From Acidimicrobiia bacterium (GTDB taxonomy: Bacteria; Actinomycetota; Acidimicrobiia; Acidimicrobiales; Poriferisodalaceae), in the NCBI GenBank assembly GCA_022820505.1, contig JAJEFK010000014.1, forward strand, positions 1-64,000: a DNA stretch of 64,000 bases, in the 5' to 3' direction. The notes beneath the pieces were generated by a model. It was not told the DNA's origin and made no database searches. It worked only from the letters and a program-made list of their open reading frames with translations. This document shows positions 43,524 to 54,781 of the stretch, one piece after another; within the stretch, counting starts at the first letter, position 1, and every line of letters starts with the position of its first letter. The position numbers and the translations under genes are program-made.

Positions 43524-44582
43524 TCAGCGCCCCTCGGTGGAGGAGTACAGCACTCCGTGGAGGACGCCGAACTCTTCGAGCGTCTGGCCAGAACCGCGCA
43601 CGACGGCAAACAGCGGGTCCTCCGCGATGTGGACTGCAACGCCTGTCTCCGAGCGCAGTCGATCCGGCAGACCGCGCAGCATCGCCCCGCCGCCTGCGAG
43701 CGTGATGCCGTAGTCCATGACATCTGCTGCCAACTCCGGCGCCGTGTCATCGAGCGTCGCCTTCACCGAATCGACAATGGCACTGACCGGCCCCGCGATC
43801 GCTTCACGTATCTCCAGGCTGTCGACACTGACCGATTCGGGCAACCCGCTGACCATGTCGCGGCCACGAACCTCGGCATAAATCTCCTGCTGCAGCGGCC
43901 ACGCCGACCCGAGTGCGAGCTTGATCTCCTCCGCGGTGCGCTCGCCCACGACGAGGCCATGCTCCTTCTTGACGTGGGCAACGATGGATGCGTCGATCAT
44001 GTTGCCGCCGATGCGAGCGGAGCGAGCCGTCACGATGCCGCCGAGCGAGATCACCGCCACTTCCGTGGTGCCGCCGCCGATGTCGACGATCATGCTTCCC
44101 TGCGCCGATTGCACCGGCAGCCCGGCGCCGATCGCCGCGGCCATCGGCTCCTCGATGATGTACGCGCGGCGGGCGCCCGCGTACTCGGCGGCTTCCTGGA
44201 CCGCGCGCTGCTCCACCCCGGTGATTCCCGATGGCACGCAGATCACCATGCGCGGCTTGGGCCAGCGCGTCTGGCTGACCTCGTTGATGAAATGCCGGAG
44301 CATCTTCTCGCAGATGTCGAAGTCAGCGATCACGCCGTCCTTGAGGGGGCTGATCGCGGTGATGTTGCCTGGCGTCCGACCGATCATCCGCTTGGCTTCG
44401 AGACCGACCGCCAGCGAGTTGCCGGTCATGGAGTCGACAGCGACCACCGAGGGCTCGTTGAGCACGATTCCCCTGCCGCGGACGAAGACGATCGTATTCG
44501 CAGTGCCGAGATCGACAGCAATGTCCCGGCCGCCGAACACTGAACCGCGCCGGCGGGGTCGGGATGACCCGTTCGATGCCAT
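43524..44582 (-). CDS. mreB: Rod shape-determining actin-like protein MreB
   Basis: This 352-residue actin homologue organises side-wall synthesis. Phosphate 1 motif IAVDLGTANTIVFVRG, the connect-1/phosphate-2 segment VDIGGGTTEVAVISLGG, and the adenosine motif ITLAGGGAMLRGLPDRL are all present. Its ATG shares one base with the ndk stop (TGATG). A full mreBCD set in an actinobacterium indicates a rod-shaped, lateral-wall-growing cell or an ancestral elongation system. Confidence 0.95.
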   Translation of the reverse strand: MASNGSSRPRRRGSVFGGRDIAVDLGTANTIVFVRGRGIVLNEPSVVAVDSMTGNSLAVGLEAKRMIGRTPGNITAISPLKDGVIADFDICEKMLRHFINEVSQTRWPKPRMVICVPSGITGVEQRAVQEAAEYAGARRAYIIEEPMAAAIGAGLPVQSAQGSMIVDIGGGTTEVAVISLGGIVTARSARIGGNMIDASIVAHVKKEHGLVVGERTAEEIKLALGSAWPLQQEIYAEVRGRDMVSGLPESVSVDSLEIREAIAGPVSAIVDSVKATLDDTAPELAADVMDYGITLAGGGAMLRGLPDRLRSETGVAVHIAEDPLFAVVRGSGQTLEEFGVLHGVLYSSTEGR

Positions 44583-45070
44583 CAGCCGCTTACCTCGCTG
44601 ACCGACGCAGCGCTCTCGGCTGCGCCGTTGTTGGCCGAGTTGCTGGCTTGCGCGAGCGATGGGAAGAACAGCGAGATCTCCCGCTGGGCAGAGGCTGCGC
44701 TGTCGGATCCGTGCACCAGATTCTCGGTCGGCGACAGCCCGTAGTCACCCCGGATGGTCCCGGGTGCCGCCGTGGCGGGATTGGTGGCGCCCATGAGGGT
44801 GCGCACCACGGCGAAGACGTCGTCACCGGCGTCGGCGGGACCCTCGAGCACCATGACCACCGACGGCGAGCGCGTGATGAACTCCAGCAGCGGCGCGTAG
44901 AAGCTCTTGCCGGCGTGCTCGGCGTAGTGCTGCTCGGCGGTGTCGCGCTCGATGACCCCGTGCTCCAGGGCCGCGATGGCAAGCCCCTTGCGCTCGAACC
45001 TGCCGAGTATCTCGCCGACGAGGCCGCGCTCGACAGCGTCGGGCTTGCAGATCACCAGCGTTTGCCGCAT
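44582..45070 (-). CDS. ndk: Nucleoside diphosphate kinase
   Basis: This 162-residue enzyme balances NTP pools. RQTLVICKPDAVERGLVGEIL is the N-terminal signature. The phospho-acceptor is His120 in NLVHGSDS, inside TENLVHGSDSAASAQREISLFF. The C-terminus is about 20 residues longer than the usual 137-143, ending in an Ala/Ser-rich tail. GAGGGAG lies upstream of the ATG. It is translationally coupled to mreB, an unusual neighbour but often seen near folC in actinobacteria. Confidence 0.95.
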   Translation of the reverse strand: MRQTLVICKPDAVERGLVGEILGRFERKGLAIAALEHGVIERDTAEQHYAEHAGKSFYAPLLEFITRSPSVVMVLEGPADAGDDVFAVVRTLMGATNPATAAPGTIRGDYGLSPTENLVHGSDSAASAQREISLFFPSLAQASNSANNGAAESAASVSEVSG

Positions 45071-45132
45071 CGCTGTCTCCCTCGGCTTGGCTCGCGTCGT
45101 GGCGCGATGCGCCGTCGGCTGCGCGTCCGAGG

Positions 45133-46553
45133 CTAATGCGGGTCAACCCCCAGAAGTCGCCGCGCTGCAGCGGCAACGTACAGCGAGCCGCTCACCACCA
45201 CGATCCCGTCGGAACCGGCCCGCTCAGATGCAGCCTGCACGGCTTCCGGAACGTTGGCCGTGTTGATGATCTCGGGCGAGCGCCGGTGGCCGCTGGCGTC
45301 GCCGTCAGCACCCAATGCAACTTCGACGGCCGCTGCGATCTCCGCAGGCGGCAGCGCGCGCGGCCAGTCGGCTGCGGTAGCGACGACTGCGTCGAACTGG
45401 CCGAGGCCGAGTGCTTCGCAGAACGCAGCGGGATCGTGCGGTCTGTTCGTCCCGATGACCAGCACCCTGACGCCGTCGGTCCTGTCGGAATCGACCAGCA
45501 GCGATTCCGCCAGCGTGTCGCGCAATGCAACGGCACCGGCGGGATTGTGCGCCCCATCGATGACCACCGTGGGCTGCCGGGCGAAGATCTCGAAGCGAGC
45601 TGGGAGCGAAACGCCGTCCAGCGCGGCCGCAATCACATCCTCGTCCAGACTTCGGCCGAAGAACGCTTCGACCGAGCTGATGGCGGTGGCGACATTCGTT
45701 GCCTGGTGGGCACCGTGCAGCGGCACAAAGAGCTCGGCGTGCTCGCCGAGCGGCGTGCGAACCGTCACCAGCTGGCCTCCGACAGCAGGCCAACGCTCGG
45801 CGACATCCCAGTCGACGCCGCGGCGCCACAGCTCGGCCCCCGCCTCCATGGCGGCGACAGCCACGATGTCGCTGAGCTCCGGCGCCGTCTCGCCGCAGAC
45901 GACGGTCGCCCCAGCGGAGATGATCCCTGCCTTCTCCTGGGCCACGTCTGCCAGGGTGGGCCCGATGATCTCAAGATGGTCGGCACCCACATTGGTGATG
46001 ACCGCCACCGCGGCATCCACCACATTGGTCGCATCCCAGCGTCCGCCCATGCCAACTTCGATCACGTTGACATGCGCCGCGGAGGCGAACCAGTTGAACG
46101 CAGCGGCGGCCATCACCTCGAAGTAGTTCGGCCGCTCGCCGCAGCGCTCGATCACCATCGGTTCGAAAACCGCGACCTCGCTGACCGCCATCGTGAACGA
46201 GTCGTCGTCCAGCGGCTCGTTGGCCACTGCGATCCTGTCATTGACACGGTTGATGTGCGGCGAGGTGTAGCTGCCCGCAGCGAGGCCGCACGCCCCGAGC
46301 AGTGCTGCAGCGAGCCGTGCCGTGCTGCCCTTGCCGTTGGTTCCGGTGATGTGAATCGCAGGCACGCTGTCCTGCGGGTCGCCCAGGACACCCATGAGCG
46401 TCCACATGCGATCCAGTGTGGGCGGCGTCGCCTCGGGGCTGCCGAGCAGCCGCTCAAGATCGATGTGGGAATCCAACCAGTCGACAGCGGCCTCGTAGTC
46501 GCGCAGCGGGCCAGCTGCTGATGCTGGCTGACCAGTGTCTGACGGCCCAGGGT

Positions 46554-46557
<4 letters not shown>
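45133..46557 (-). CDS. folC: Folylpolyglutamate synthase/dihydrofolate synthase
   Basis: This 474-residue Mur-ligase-fold enzyme adds glutamate to folates. [19 protein letters not shown] is the P-loop. [15 protein letters not shown], then [16 protein letters not shown] and [14 protein letters not shown], follow in the FolC order. The start overlaps the clpX stop by 4 nt, and a valS-folC order typical of actinobacteria is not seen. Whether it also has dihydrofolate synthase activity cannot be told. Confidence 0.92.
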
Positions 46558-47819
<1,262 letters not shown>

Positions 47820-48017
47820 GTTGCACCTCCCTCCTGCGAATGAGCTTGCCGACTCTTGCACACCCGTGCGACACCGGGGCGTACACACGAGCCGTCCGCC
47901 AAGGATGGCACAGCACGCGCGATAACACGTGACCCGCAGCACCCCTGCCGCAGCGGCACGACAGCTTGCAAAGCGGCGCTGCGGGCGGCGCCGAACGGGG
48001 CTTCGCTGGCGCGCCGG

Positions 48018-48023
48018 TAGGCT
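48018..48023 (+). promoter_or_regulatory. Putative -10 box (TAGGCT) of tig-clpP
   Basis: TAGGCT is 9 nt before the GTG at 48033, with no ribosome-binding site. The rest of the 213-bp divergent clpX-tig region shows no repeat or operator that I can support. Confidence 0.42.
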
Positions 48024-48032
48024 CCGCGCTTC

Positions 48033-49595
48033 GTGAAGACGACGCTGACGCCGCTCGATCCAGCGGATTTCATCGGGCCCGCGCCAGTTACTGAACCCGA
48101 TCCGTCCCAGCCTGACGATGTATCGGCGGGCGACGACGACGGCAGCGCAAGCGCCGAGAACGCCGACGTCTCGGCCGGCGAGGACAGCCCAGGCGAGGGC
48201 GAGGTCCCGCAGGAGAGGTTCATCGGACCGCGCGTCAAGCTGACCGTCGAAGTTGACGCCGACACATTCGATGCCGACATCGAAGCAGCGTTCCGCAAGC
48301 TTGCTCGCGAAGTCCGCATTCCCGGTTTCCGTCCTGGCCGAGCACCGCGTCGCGTGCTGGAGTCGCACTTCGGTTCCGAGATCGGTCGGGCTCAGGCGCT
48401 CGAGGAAGCGCTGCCCCGCTATTACGCAGAAGCGGTGCGTGACAACAAGGTCGACGTGGTGAACCAGCCCGAACTGGAGCTCACGCTCGACGGCAGCGAC
48501 GGGCCGGTGGCGTTCGAAGCGACCGTCGAGGTCCGGCCGGTTGTGTCGGTCTCGGGCTACGAGGGCCTGCAGATCGAGATTCCCAGCCCAGTGCCGACCG
48601 ACGAGGAGATCGACGCCCGAATCGATGAGACGCGCCGCCAGTTCGCGGATATCGCCGAGGTGGATCGTGCCGCGGCGCAAGGCGATCGCGTCACGATCGA
48701 CATCGAGGGTTCTGTGGAGGGGGAGCCGCTTCCCGGGCTCTCGGCGCAGGACTATCTCTACGAGCTCGGCAGCGGCGGCATCGTTCCTGAGGTCGACGAG
48801 CATCTGACCGGCTGCGAGGCCGGCGCCGACTTGTCGTTCAGCGCGCCCCATCCGGTGCAACCGGAGATGGAGATTGACTTCGAGATCACCGTCAACACGG
48901 TGTCGGAGTTGGTGCTGCCCGAACTCACCGACGACTGGGTAGATGACAACACCGAGCACGACAGCGTTGCCGAATTGCGCGACGCCACCGCCCGTCAACT
49001 GAGCTTCGGCCGCATCATGCAGGCAAACATGGTGCTGCGGGATGAGGCGCAGAAACAGATTGCGGACCTCGTGGAGGGACCGGTTCCCGACGCCATGATC
49101 AGCGGGGCGATCGCGGATCGCATGCAGGAGCTGGGCAGCGGGCTGCAGCAGCGGAACATGACGATCGAGGAGTGGCTTGAGGCAACCGGTCAGGAGCCGG
49201 CATCGTTCATCGGAGAACTGCGAGACGACGCCGAGCGTGGCGTCCGTCTCGACCTGGCGCTGCGCGCCGTGGCCGCGGCCGAAGCGCTGGAGGCCGATGA
49301 CGATGACATCGACGGAGAGCTGGAGCGCATGGCATCGACCGACGGTCGCAGCGCCGCCCAGCTGCGTGAGGTCATCGCCGAGACCGACGGGCTTGCACAC
49401 TTGGCCTCAGCCATTTGCAAGAGCAAGGCGCTGCAATTGGCGATAGAAGCCGCCACACTCATCGGACCCGACGGCGACACCATCGAGCGTTCAGCGCTCG
49501 AACTGCCCACGGCTGACGATGCTGGGGGCGCCGATGACACCGACGACACTGAATCTGACGACACTGAATCTGATGACAGAGGGGACACACCGTGA
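48033..49595 (+). CDS. tig: Trigger factor with acidic N- and C-terminal extensions
   Basis: This 520-residue ribosome-bound chaperone and prolyl isomerase is longer than the usual 430-470. The ribosome-binding domain starts only near residue 67 ([20 protein letters not shown]) and contains the signature [13 protein letters not shown]. The FKBP-like domain ([19 protein letters not shown]) and the helical C-domain follow. About 65 Asp/Glu/Ser-rich residues precede the fold, and the tail ends in a DDTES repeat encoded by two perfect 15-bp units (49542-49571). It is coupled to clpP by a GTGA overlap. Confidence 0.92.
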   Translation: MKTTLTPLDPADFIGPAPVTEPDPSQPDDVSAGDDDGSASAENADVSAGEDSPGEGEVPQERFIGPRVKLTVEVDADTFDADIEAAFRKLAREVRIPGFRPGRAPRRVLESHFGSEIGRAQALEEALPRYYAEAVRDNKVDVVNQPELELTLDGSDGPVAFEATVEVRPVVSVSGYEGLQIEIPSPVPTDEEIDARIDETRRQFADIAEVDRAAAQGDRVTIDIEGSVEGEPLPGLSAQDYLYELGSGGIVPEVDEHLTGCEAGADLSFSAPHPVQPEMEIDFEITVNTVSELVLPELTDDWVDDNTEHDSVAELRDATARQLSFGRIMQANMVLRDEAQKQIADLVEGPVPDAMISGAIADRMQELGSGLQQRNMTIEEWLEATGQEPASFIGELRDDAERGVRLDLALRAVAAAEALEADDDDIDGELERMASTDGRSAAQLREVIAETDGLAHLASAICKSKALQLAIEAATLIGPDGDTIERSALELPTADDAGGADDTDDTESDDTESDDRGDTP

Positions 49596-50284
49596 CAGCC
49601 GAGTTCTCCGCAAGTTCACATGACGCTCGCCCCCGTGGGGATCAGAGCGTCGAGCGGTACCGCGCCAGCAACTATCTGGTTCCGACCGTCGTGGAACAGA
49701 CCAATCGTGGCGAGCGCGCGTACGACCTGTACTCCCGGCTGCTCAAGGAGAACATCATCTTCCTGGGCACGCCCATCGACGACGTCGTGGCCAACCTGGT
49801 GTGCGCGCAGATGATCCACCTCGAGTCGGAGAACCCCGACAAGGACATCAACATCTACATCAACTCGCCGGGCGGCGACATCAGCTCGCTGTTCGCCATC
49901 TACGACACCAGCCAGTACATCCGCAACGACATCACCACGATCTGCCTGGGACAGGCGGCCTCGGCGGCCGCCGTGCTGCTGGCCGCGGGCACCCCGGGCA
50001 AGCGGATGGCGCTGCCCAATGCACGGGTGCTGCTGCACCAGCCGTACGGGCAGGCGATGGGTCAGGCGACCGACATCGAGCTGGCGGCCCGGGAGATCGA
50101 CCGGATGCGTGAGCGCCTTGAGCGGATCATTGCGCACCACACCGGCCAGGATCTTGAGCGCATCCACACCGATACAGAGCGTGACTTCATCATGGATGCC
50201 GACGCGGCTAAGGAATACGGGATCATCGACGAGGTGATCGCGAACCGCCAGGTGCTCGAGGACGGTCCGATCCGCGCCGCCTAG
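49592..50284 (+). CDS. clpP: ATP-dependent Clp protease proteolytic subunit
   Basis: This 230-residue serine peptidase has the triad Ser124 ([11 protein letters not shown]), His149 (VLLHQPYG) and Asp198 (DTERDFIM). The oxyanion-hole segment NSPGGDISS is present. The usual Met after the catalytic Ser (AASMG) is replaced by Ala. About 25 residues precede the conserved core and are likely removed by self-processing. The GTG start overlaps the tig stop. Only one clpP is present here, whereas many actinobacteria carry clpP1-clpP2 pairs. Confidence 0.94.
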   Translation: MTAEFSASSHDARPRGDQSVERYRASNYLVPTVVEQTNRGERAYDLYSRLLKENIIFLGTPIDDVVANLVCAQMIHLESENPDKDINIYINSPGGDISSLFAIYDTSQYIRNDITTICLGQAASAAAVLLAAGTPGKRMALPNARVLLHQPYGQAMGQATDIELAAREIDRMRERLERIIAHHTGQDLERIHTDTERDFIMDADAAKEYGIIDEVIANRQVLEDGPIRAA

Positions 50285-50305
50285 TTGGAGCGGGTGTCTG
50301 CGGGG

Positions 50306-50377
<72 letters not shown>

Positions 50378-50425
50378 GTGGGGCGCCGAGGGTAGCGGCG
50401 CTCGCCGGACCGGCCTGTATTGCCC

Positions 50426-51586
50426 TTAGTCGAGGTTGAACGGCAGCGGGGTGGTGGTGGCGGTTCGGTTGGCGCCATCGAGCCTGACCTGCAGCTCGGT
50501 GTCGGGCTCGAACCAGGGTGGGTCGAGCAGTGCTAGGCCGATGTTGGTGTCGAAGCGCGGGGAGTGTGCGAGGGCTCGCAAAGTGCCGACGGGGTGGCCT
50601 TCTGGGCTTTGAATCGCACGTGGTGATCGCAGTGCTGACGGGGGGTCGCCTTCGATCACGAGACCGACGAGGCGTCGCTGGCTGCCCGATGCGCGGCGGG
50701 CCTGCAGCGCCGCCTTGCCGATGAAGTCGTGGCCGGCTGAGGTTTCGGCTCCATCAGCGTTGGTGCTGAGGCTGACGAAGCGGCCGATGCCTGCTTCGTC
50801 GGGGTCGGTCTCGGGATCGGTGTCGCCGCCGAATGACAGCAGGAAGCTCTCGATGCGCTCGGGGTTGTTCGGCGCGCCCACGCTGAGCCCGAACGGCTCA
50901 CCCGCCTCCCACAGCAGGTCCCAGAGCTGCTCGCCCTTGGTGCCGTCCATCAGGAAGAGCTCGAAGCCGCCCTGGCCGGACCAGCCGGAGCGACATACCA
51001 CCAGGGGGATGCTGTCGTTGTCGCCGCCGCCCTGCGGGCGGTGGTCATAGCGGACAAACCGGAAGAAGCGGATGTCGCGTACCCACTCCCCCAGTGCGGC
51101 GGCGACAACACCGTCGGCGCGGGGTCCCTGGATCGCCAGCGGCCAGACATCGGGCTCGGTGACCTCGACGTCGTAGCTGCCTTCGCCGGCCACCGCCCGT
51201 GCCCACAGCAGCACATCGCTGTCGGCTATCGAGAGCCAGAACGTCGTCTCGTCGATGCGCAGCGCCATCGGGTCGTTCACCAAGCGGCCGTCGTGATCGC
51301 ACATCGGCGCGTAGCGGGCCACGCCCACCGGCAGGTCGCGCAGGTCGCGGGCGCAGAGATAGGTGACCAACCGGTGGGCATCCGCTCCGGCGATCTGCAC
51401 CTGCCGTTCACAGCCCACGTCCCAGATCGCCGCCGCCTCGGTGAGCGCTCGGTATTCCGCCGCGGGATCGTCGGTGCCGATCGGCAGGACCGTGTGGTTG
51501 TACACCATCGCCTTGGTCATGCCCGCCGCCGCGGCGCGGTCAGTGAACGGCGTGACCTTGGTGCGGGGACCGGCGATCAGCTCCAC
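50426..51586 (-). CDS. DmdA-like aminomethyltransferase-fold protein (putative DMSP demethylase)
   Basis: This 386-residue GcvT-fold protein resembles the tetrahydrofolate-dependent dimethylsulfoniopropionate demethylase DmdA as I recall it. Shared segments include MVYNHTVLPIG, WDVGCERQVQIAG, FWLSIADSDVLLWA, DVWPLAIQGP, CRSGWSGQGGFELFLMDG and PERIESFLLSFGGD. It is thus closer to DmdA than to glycine-cleavage GcvT, and no gcvH or gcvP lies nearby. It ends a VOC-SDR-DmdA-like operon (6-nt gap to the SDR). Related GcvT-family demethylases for other methylated compounds remain possible. Confidence 0.68.
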   Translation of the reverse strand: MELIAGPRTKVTPFTDRAAAAGMTKAMVYNHTVLPIGTDDPAAEYRALTEAAAIWDVGCERQVQIAGADAHRLVTYLCARDLRDLPVGVARYAPMCDHDGRLVNDPMALRIDETTFWLSIADSDVLLWARAVAGEGSYDVEVTEPDVWPLAIQGPRADGVVAAALGEWVRDIRFFRFVRYDHRPQGGGDNDSIPLVVCRSGWSGQGGFELFLMDGTKGEQLWDLLWEAGEPFGLSVGAPNNPERIESFLLSFGGDTDPETDPDEAGIGRFVSLSTNADGAETSAGHDFIGKAALQARRASGSQRRLVGLVIEGDPPSALRSPRAIQSPEGHPVGTLRALAHSPRFDTNIGLALLDPPWFEPDTELQVRLDGANRTATTTPLPFNLD

Positions 51587-51592
51587 GCGGCG

Positions 51593-52543
51593 CTAGCGGC
51601 CGAGCACCTGCAGATGCCCCTGGTCGCGCAGCCGCTCGATGAACGCTTCGGTGTACGCGGCTTCGGGGTCGGCCCGCACTGCCTGATCGATGGCGTACGC
51701 GTCGTCGCCGACCAGGATCCGCCAGCGGCCGGCCAGCACATCCGACAGGATGATTTCGGCTGCTCGCGCGGCGGTGGTCGGTGCGTCGTCACGGAACCGG
51801 GTGTTGCGGTCCGCGATCATCGCTTCGACCTGCTCGTCGCTGAAGGCATCGAGGTCGACTCCCCGAGCCGCCATGTTCTTGCGGATGAGCGGGATGTCGA
51901 CCCCGTGGGCGGAGAAGCTGTTCAGCGCGATCGACGTGCCGATGTGCCCCGGCATCACCACGTGGGCGGAGACGTGCGGCGCGTGCATGGCAAGGTCGAC
52001 CTGCAGAGCTTCGGTGAAGCCTTTCACGGCGAACTTGGCGGCGCAGTACGACGTGTGCGGCAGGCCCGGGCCGATCGTCGCCCAGAAGCCGTTGATGCTG
52101 CTGGTGTTGACCATGGCTCCCGCGTCGGAACGGACGAGCATGTCCATGAACGCCCGCGCGCAGTTGAGCACCCCGTTCCAGCACACCTCGAATGTCTTGT
52201 CCCATGCGGCGCGCTGGTCGTCGATCACGAAGCTGCCCCCGCCGCCGACGCCGGCATTGTTGAACAGCAGGTTGATGTGGTCGGTGTCGTGCGAAGCGGC
52301 GACCGCAGCCGCGAACGCCGTCACGGCATCCGCATCGGTCACGTCGCACTGGTGCGTGGTGATGCGCACCCCGCTTGAGCCACTGGCGGCCATCTCTGCC
52401 GTGCGCGCCAATTCGTCGGTATTGAGATCGCAGGCGGCAACGTGCGCACCGGCCGCGGTGAGCTGGCGAACGAGCTCACGCCCCATTCCTGTGCCGCCGC
52501 CGGTCACCACCGCGATGCGGCCTGCGAGTTCAGTGACAGCCAT
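51593..52543 (-). CDS. Short-chain dehydrogenase/reductase
   Basis: This 316-residue classical SDR has cofactor motif VVTGGGTGMGRELV (TGxxxGxG), NNAGVGGGG, the catalytic Ser in VNTSSINGF and YCAAK with the Tyr-Lys pair. ACDLN after strand 2 favours NAD over NADP. It is longer than usual because of a C-terminal extension. It lies 3 nt after the VOC gene and 6 nt before the DmdA-like gene, so all three are surely co-expressed. The substrate is unknown. Confidence 0.87.
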   Translation of the reverse strand: MAVTELAGRIAVVTGGGTGMGRELVRQLTAAGAHVAACDLNTDELARTAEMAASGSSGVRITTHQCDVTDADAVTAFAAAVAASHDTDHINLLFNNAGVGGGGSFVIDDQRAAWDKTFEVCWNGVLNCARAFMDMLVRSDAGAMVNTSSINGFWATIGPGLPHTSYCAAKFAVKGFTEALQVDLAMHAPHVSAHVVMPGHIGTSIALNSFSAHGVDIPLIRKNMAARGVDLDAFSDEQVEAMIADRNTRFRDDAPTTAARAAEIILSDVLAGRWRILVGDDAYAIDQAVRADPEAAYTEAFIERLRDQGHLQVLGR

Positions 52544-52546
52544 TGC

Positions 52547-53059
52547 TCAGCCCTCCGGAGGCCCATCGGCGAACATCGCCGCAGCCGCGGCCTCCATGTC
52601 CTCTGGACTCACATCTCGCATATGGGTCGCGATCGACCACTTGTGCCCGAACGGGTCGCGGATGCTGCCGAAGCGGTCGCCCCAGAACATGTCTTCGGGC
52701 GGCATCAGCACCTCCGCGCCCATCGCCACCGCCTTCTCGATGGTCGCGTCGCAGTCCGGGACGTAACGGTGGAGGGTGACGGTCGAACCGTTCAGTGCCG
52801 CAGGCGCAGAGGGTTCGCCTCCCCACTCCGGGAAGTCGTCAGCCAGAAACAGCAGGCCGTCGCCGAGCACCAACTCGGCGTGCATCACCTTGTCGCCGCC
52901 CGGCGCCATCTGGCGGTTCGTCTCCTGGGCACCGAAGGCGGCCGTGTACCACTCAATGGCATCGGCCGCTCCTCCGGGAGATCCGTCGGTTCGGGCGCCG
53001 ATGGTCATGTAGGGCACGACGAAAGGCCGATCGGCAGGAATCGGATTCACATCACTCAT
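52547..53059 (-). CDS. VOC (PhnB-like glyoxalase-fold) protein
   Basis: This 170-residue protein of the vicinal-oxygen-chelate superfamily has the PhnB/YdcE-like layout: PYMTIGARTDG, AIEWYTAAFGAQETNR, VMHAELVLGDGLLFLADDFPE and the late FWGDRFGSIRDPFGHKWSIATH. The gene begins at ATG 53059, preceded by a TAGAGT box. It leads the three-gene operon. Many such proteins have no assigned reaction. Confidence 0.82.
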   Translation of the reverse strand: MSDVNPIPADRPFVVPYMTIGARTDGSPGGAADAIEWYTAAFGAQETNRQMAPGGDKVMHAELVLGDGLLFLADDFPEWGGEPSAPAALNGSTVTLHRYVPDCDATIEKAVAMGAEVLMPPEDMFWGDRFGSIRDPFGHKWSIATHMRDVSPEDMEAAAAAMFADGPPEG

Positions 53060-53067
53060 GGGCGCGG

Positions 53068-53073
53068 ACTCTA
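53068..53073 (-). promoter_or_regulatory. Putative -10 box (TAGAGT) of the VOC-SDR-DmdA-like operon
   Basis: On the minus strand TAGAGT is 8 nt from the ATG at 53059, without a ribosome-binding site. The 150-bp divergent gap to mmsA holds no clear operator. Confidence 0.42.
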
Positions 53074-53209
53074 GCCACGGCCTGTTGGCCGCGATGCCGC
53101 CGCCGAGCGTTCCCACCCACCCCGCAAGGCTGCGAAAATCAGGGTTTATTGGAGATGGACACTCGGCACGCTCGCCCGACGCTGAGCGCAGCCGGCAAGG
53201 AGGACCCAA

Positions 53210-54706
53210 ATGAGGCAGGTCGACCACTGGATCGGAGGCCAGCGCACGCAGGGCTCGCCGAAGACGATGTTCGAGGTGACCGACCCGGTCGCCGGCAGCG
53301 TTATCGCCGCGGTGCCCATGGCCTCGCCGGGCGATGTGGACGCCGTCGTGGGCGCGGCACGCACGGCATGGGAGGGGTGGCGGGAGGCCTCCATCTCGTC
53401 GCGTGCCGCGATCATGTTTGCGTTCCGCGAGCTGCTCGAGGAGCACCGCCTGGAGCTGGCCGAGATGGTGTCGGCCGAGCACGGCAAGGTGCGGGCCGAC
53501 GCCCTCGGTGAGATGCGGCGAGGCATCGAGGTGGTGGAGTTCGCCTGCGGCGTCGGACAGCTGCTCAAGGGCGAGCGCACCGACGACATCAGCACCGAGC
53601 ACGACGCCTACACGGTGCGCCAACCGGTCGGCGTGGTGGCAGGCATCACGCCGTTCAACTTCCCGGCGATGGTGCCCATGTGGATGTACCCGGTGGCCAT
53701 CGCCTGCGGCAACTGCTTCGTGCTCAAGCCGTCCGAGAAAGACCCGTCGGTGGCGGTGCGTATCGGCGAGCTGTTCGCCGAGGCGGGGCTGCCCGACGGG
53801 GTGTTCAACGTGCTCCACGGTGATGCCGATGCAGTGAATGCGCTGTGCGAGCACCCGGGGATCGACGCTGTGAGCTTCGTGGGCTCCACGCCCATCGCCC
53901 GTCACGTGCACCGCACGGCGTCGATGGCCGGCAAGCGGGTGCAGGCGCTCGGCGGGGCGAAGAACCACATGATCGTGCTGCCCGATGCCGACATCGGCCA
54001 GGCGGCCGACGCCGCCGTGTCGGCCGGCTATGGCTCAGCGGGTGAGCGCTGCATGGCTATCTCGGTGGTCGTGGCAGTGGGGGCCGTCGCGGATGACTTG
54101 TCGGAGGAAATCTGCGAGCGCATCGACGCGTTGCGCATCGGCCCCGGCCTCGACGCCGAGCCCATGGACATGGGGCCATTGGTGACCGCCGAACACCGCG
54201 ACCGGGTGCTGAGCTACATCGACCTGGGCGAAACCGAGGGCGCGGTGCTGCGGCGGGACGGTCGCGAGCTGGTAGTGGACGGCCATCCAGACGGCTACTG
54301 GGTCGGGCCCACCCTGCTCGATGAGGTCACCGCAGAGATGAAGGTCTACGAGGACGAGATCTTCGGGCCCGTGCTGTGCCTGGTGCGGGTGGATTCGTTC
54401 GAAGAGGCGATGGAGCTCATCGAGAACAACCAGTTCGGCAATGGCGTCGCGCTGTTCACCCGTGACGGCGGGGCGGCGCGGCGGTTCCGGCGTGAGGCCC
54501 CGGTTGGGATGGTCGGCGTGAACGTGGCGATCCCGGTGCCGATGGCGTACCACTCGTTCGGAGGCTGGAAGGACTCGCTGTTCGGCGACCACCACATGCA
54601 CGGTCCCGAAGGCATCCGCTTCTACACCCGCCTCAAGGCGGTCACCGAGCACTGGCCCGACCCCGCCGACCGCGGCGTCGACCTCGGATTCCCCACCGCT
54701 CGCTGA
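53210..54706 (+). CDS. mmsA: CoA-acylating methylmalonate/malonate-semialdehyde dehydrogenase
   Basis: This 498-residue aldehyde dehydrogenase belongs to the MMSDH branch. Features are PFNFPAMVPMWMYPVAIACGN, FVLKPSEKDPSVA, DAVSFVGSTPIARHVH, the catalytic Cys in GSAGERCMAIS, and a C-terminus with FGGWKDSLFGDHHMHGPEGIRFYTRLK. The enzyme converts methylmalonate or malonate semialdehyde to propionyl- or acetyl-CoA. GGAGG lies upstream of the ATG. It is divergent from a DmdA-like operon; malonate semialdehyde is a known downstream metabolite of DMSP-derived acrylate in other bacteria, so a shared role is plausible but not shown. Confidence 0.88.
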   Translation: MRQVDHWIGGQRTQGSPKTMFEVTDPVAGSVIAAVPMASPGDVDAVVGAARTAWEGWREASISSRAAIMFAFRELLEEHRLELAEMVSAEHGKVRADALGEMRRGIEVVEFACGVGQLLKGERTDDISTEHDAYTVRQPVGVVAGITPFNFPAMVPMWMYPVAIACGNCFVLKPSEKDPSVAVRIGELFAEAGLPDGVFNVLHGDADAVNALCEHPGIDAVSFVGSTPIARHVHRTASMAGKRVQALGGAKNHMIVLPDADIGQAADAAVSAGYGSAGERCMAISVVVAVGAVADDLSEEICERIDALRIGPGLDAEPMDMGPLVTAEHRDRVLSYIDLGETEGAVLRRDGRELVVDGHPDGYWVGPTLLDEVTAEMKVYEDEIFGPVLCLVRVDSFEEAMELIENNQFGNGVALFTRDGGAARRFRREAPVGMVGVNVAIPVPMAYHSFGGWKDSLFGDHHMHGPEGIRFYTRLKAVTEHWPDPADRGVDLGFPTAR

Positions 54707-54769
54707 GCACCGGCCAGCGCAGCATGCGCATGGCGCGAGCGCTCCGGCGTCGCGCTCAGCAAGTCTGTG

Positions 54770-54775
54770 TACGTT
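54770..54775 (+). promoter_or_regulatory. Putative -10 box (TACGTT) of the RHH gene
   Basis: TACGTT is 6 nt before the ATG at 54782 and supports that start rather than the one at 54767. Confidence 0.4.
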
Positions 54776-54781
54776 AGACGG

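Noticed and set aside
50426..51586. Glycine-cleavage T protein (GcvT)
   Set aside because: The motifs are closer to DmdA, and gcvH and gcvP are missing around it.
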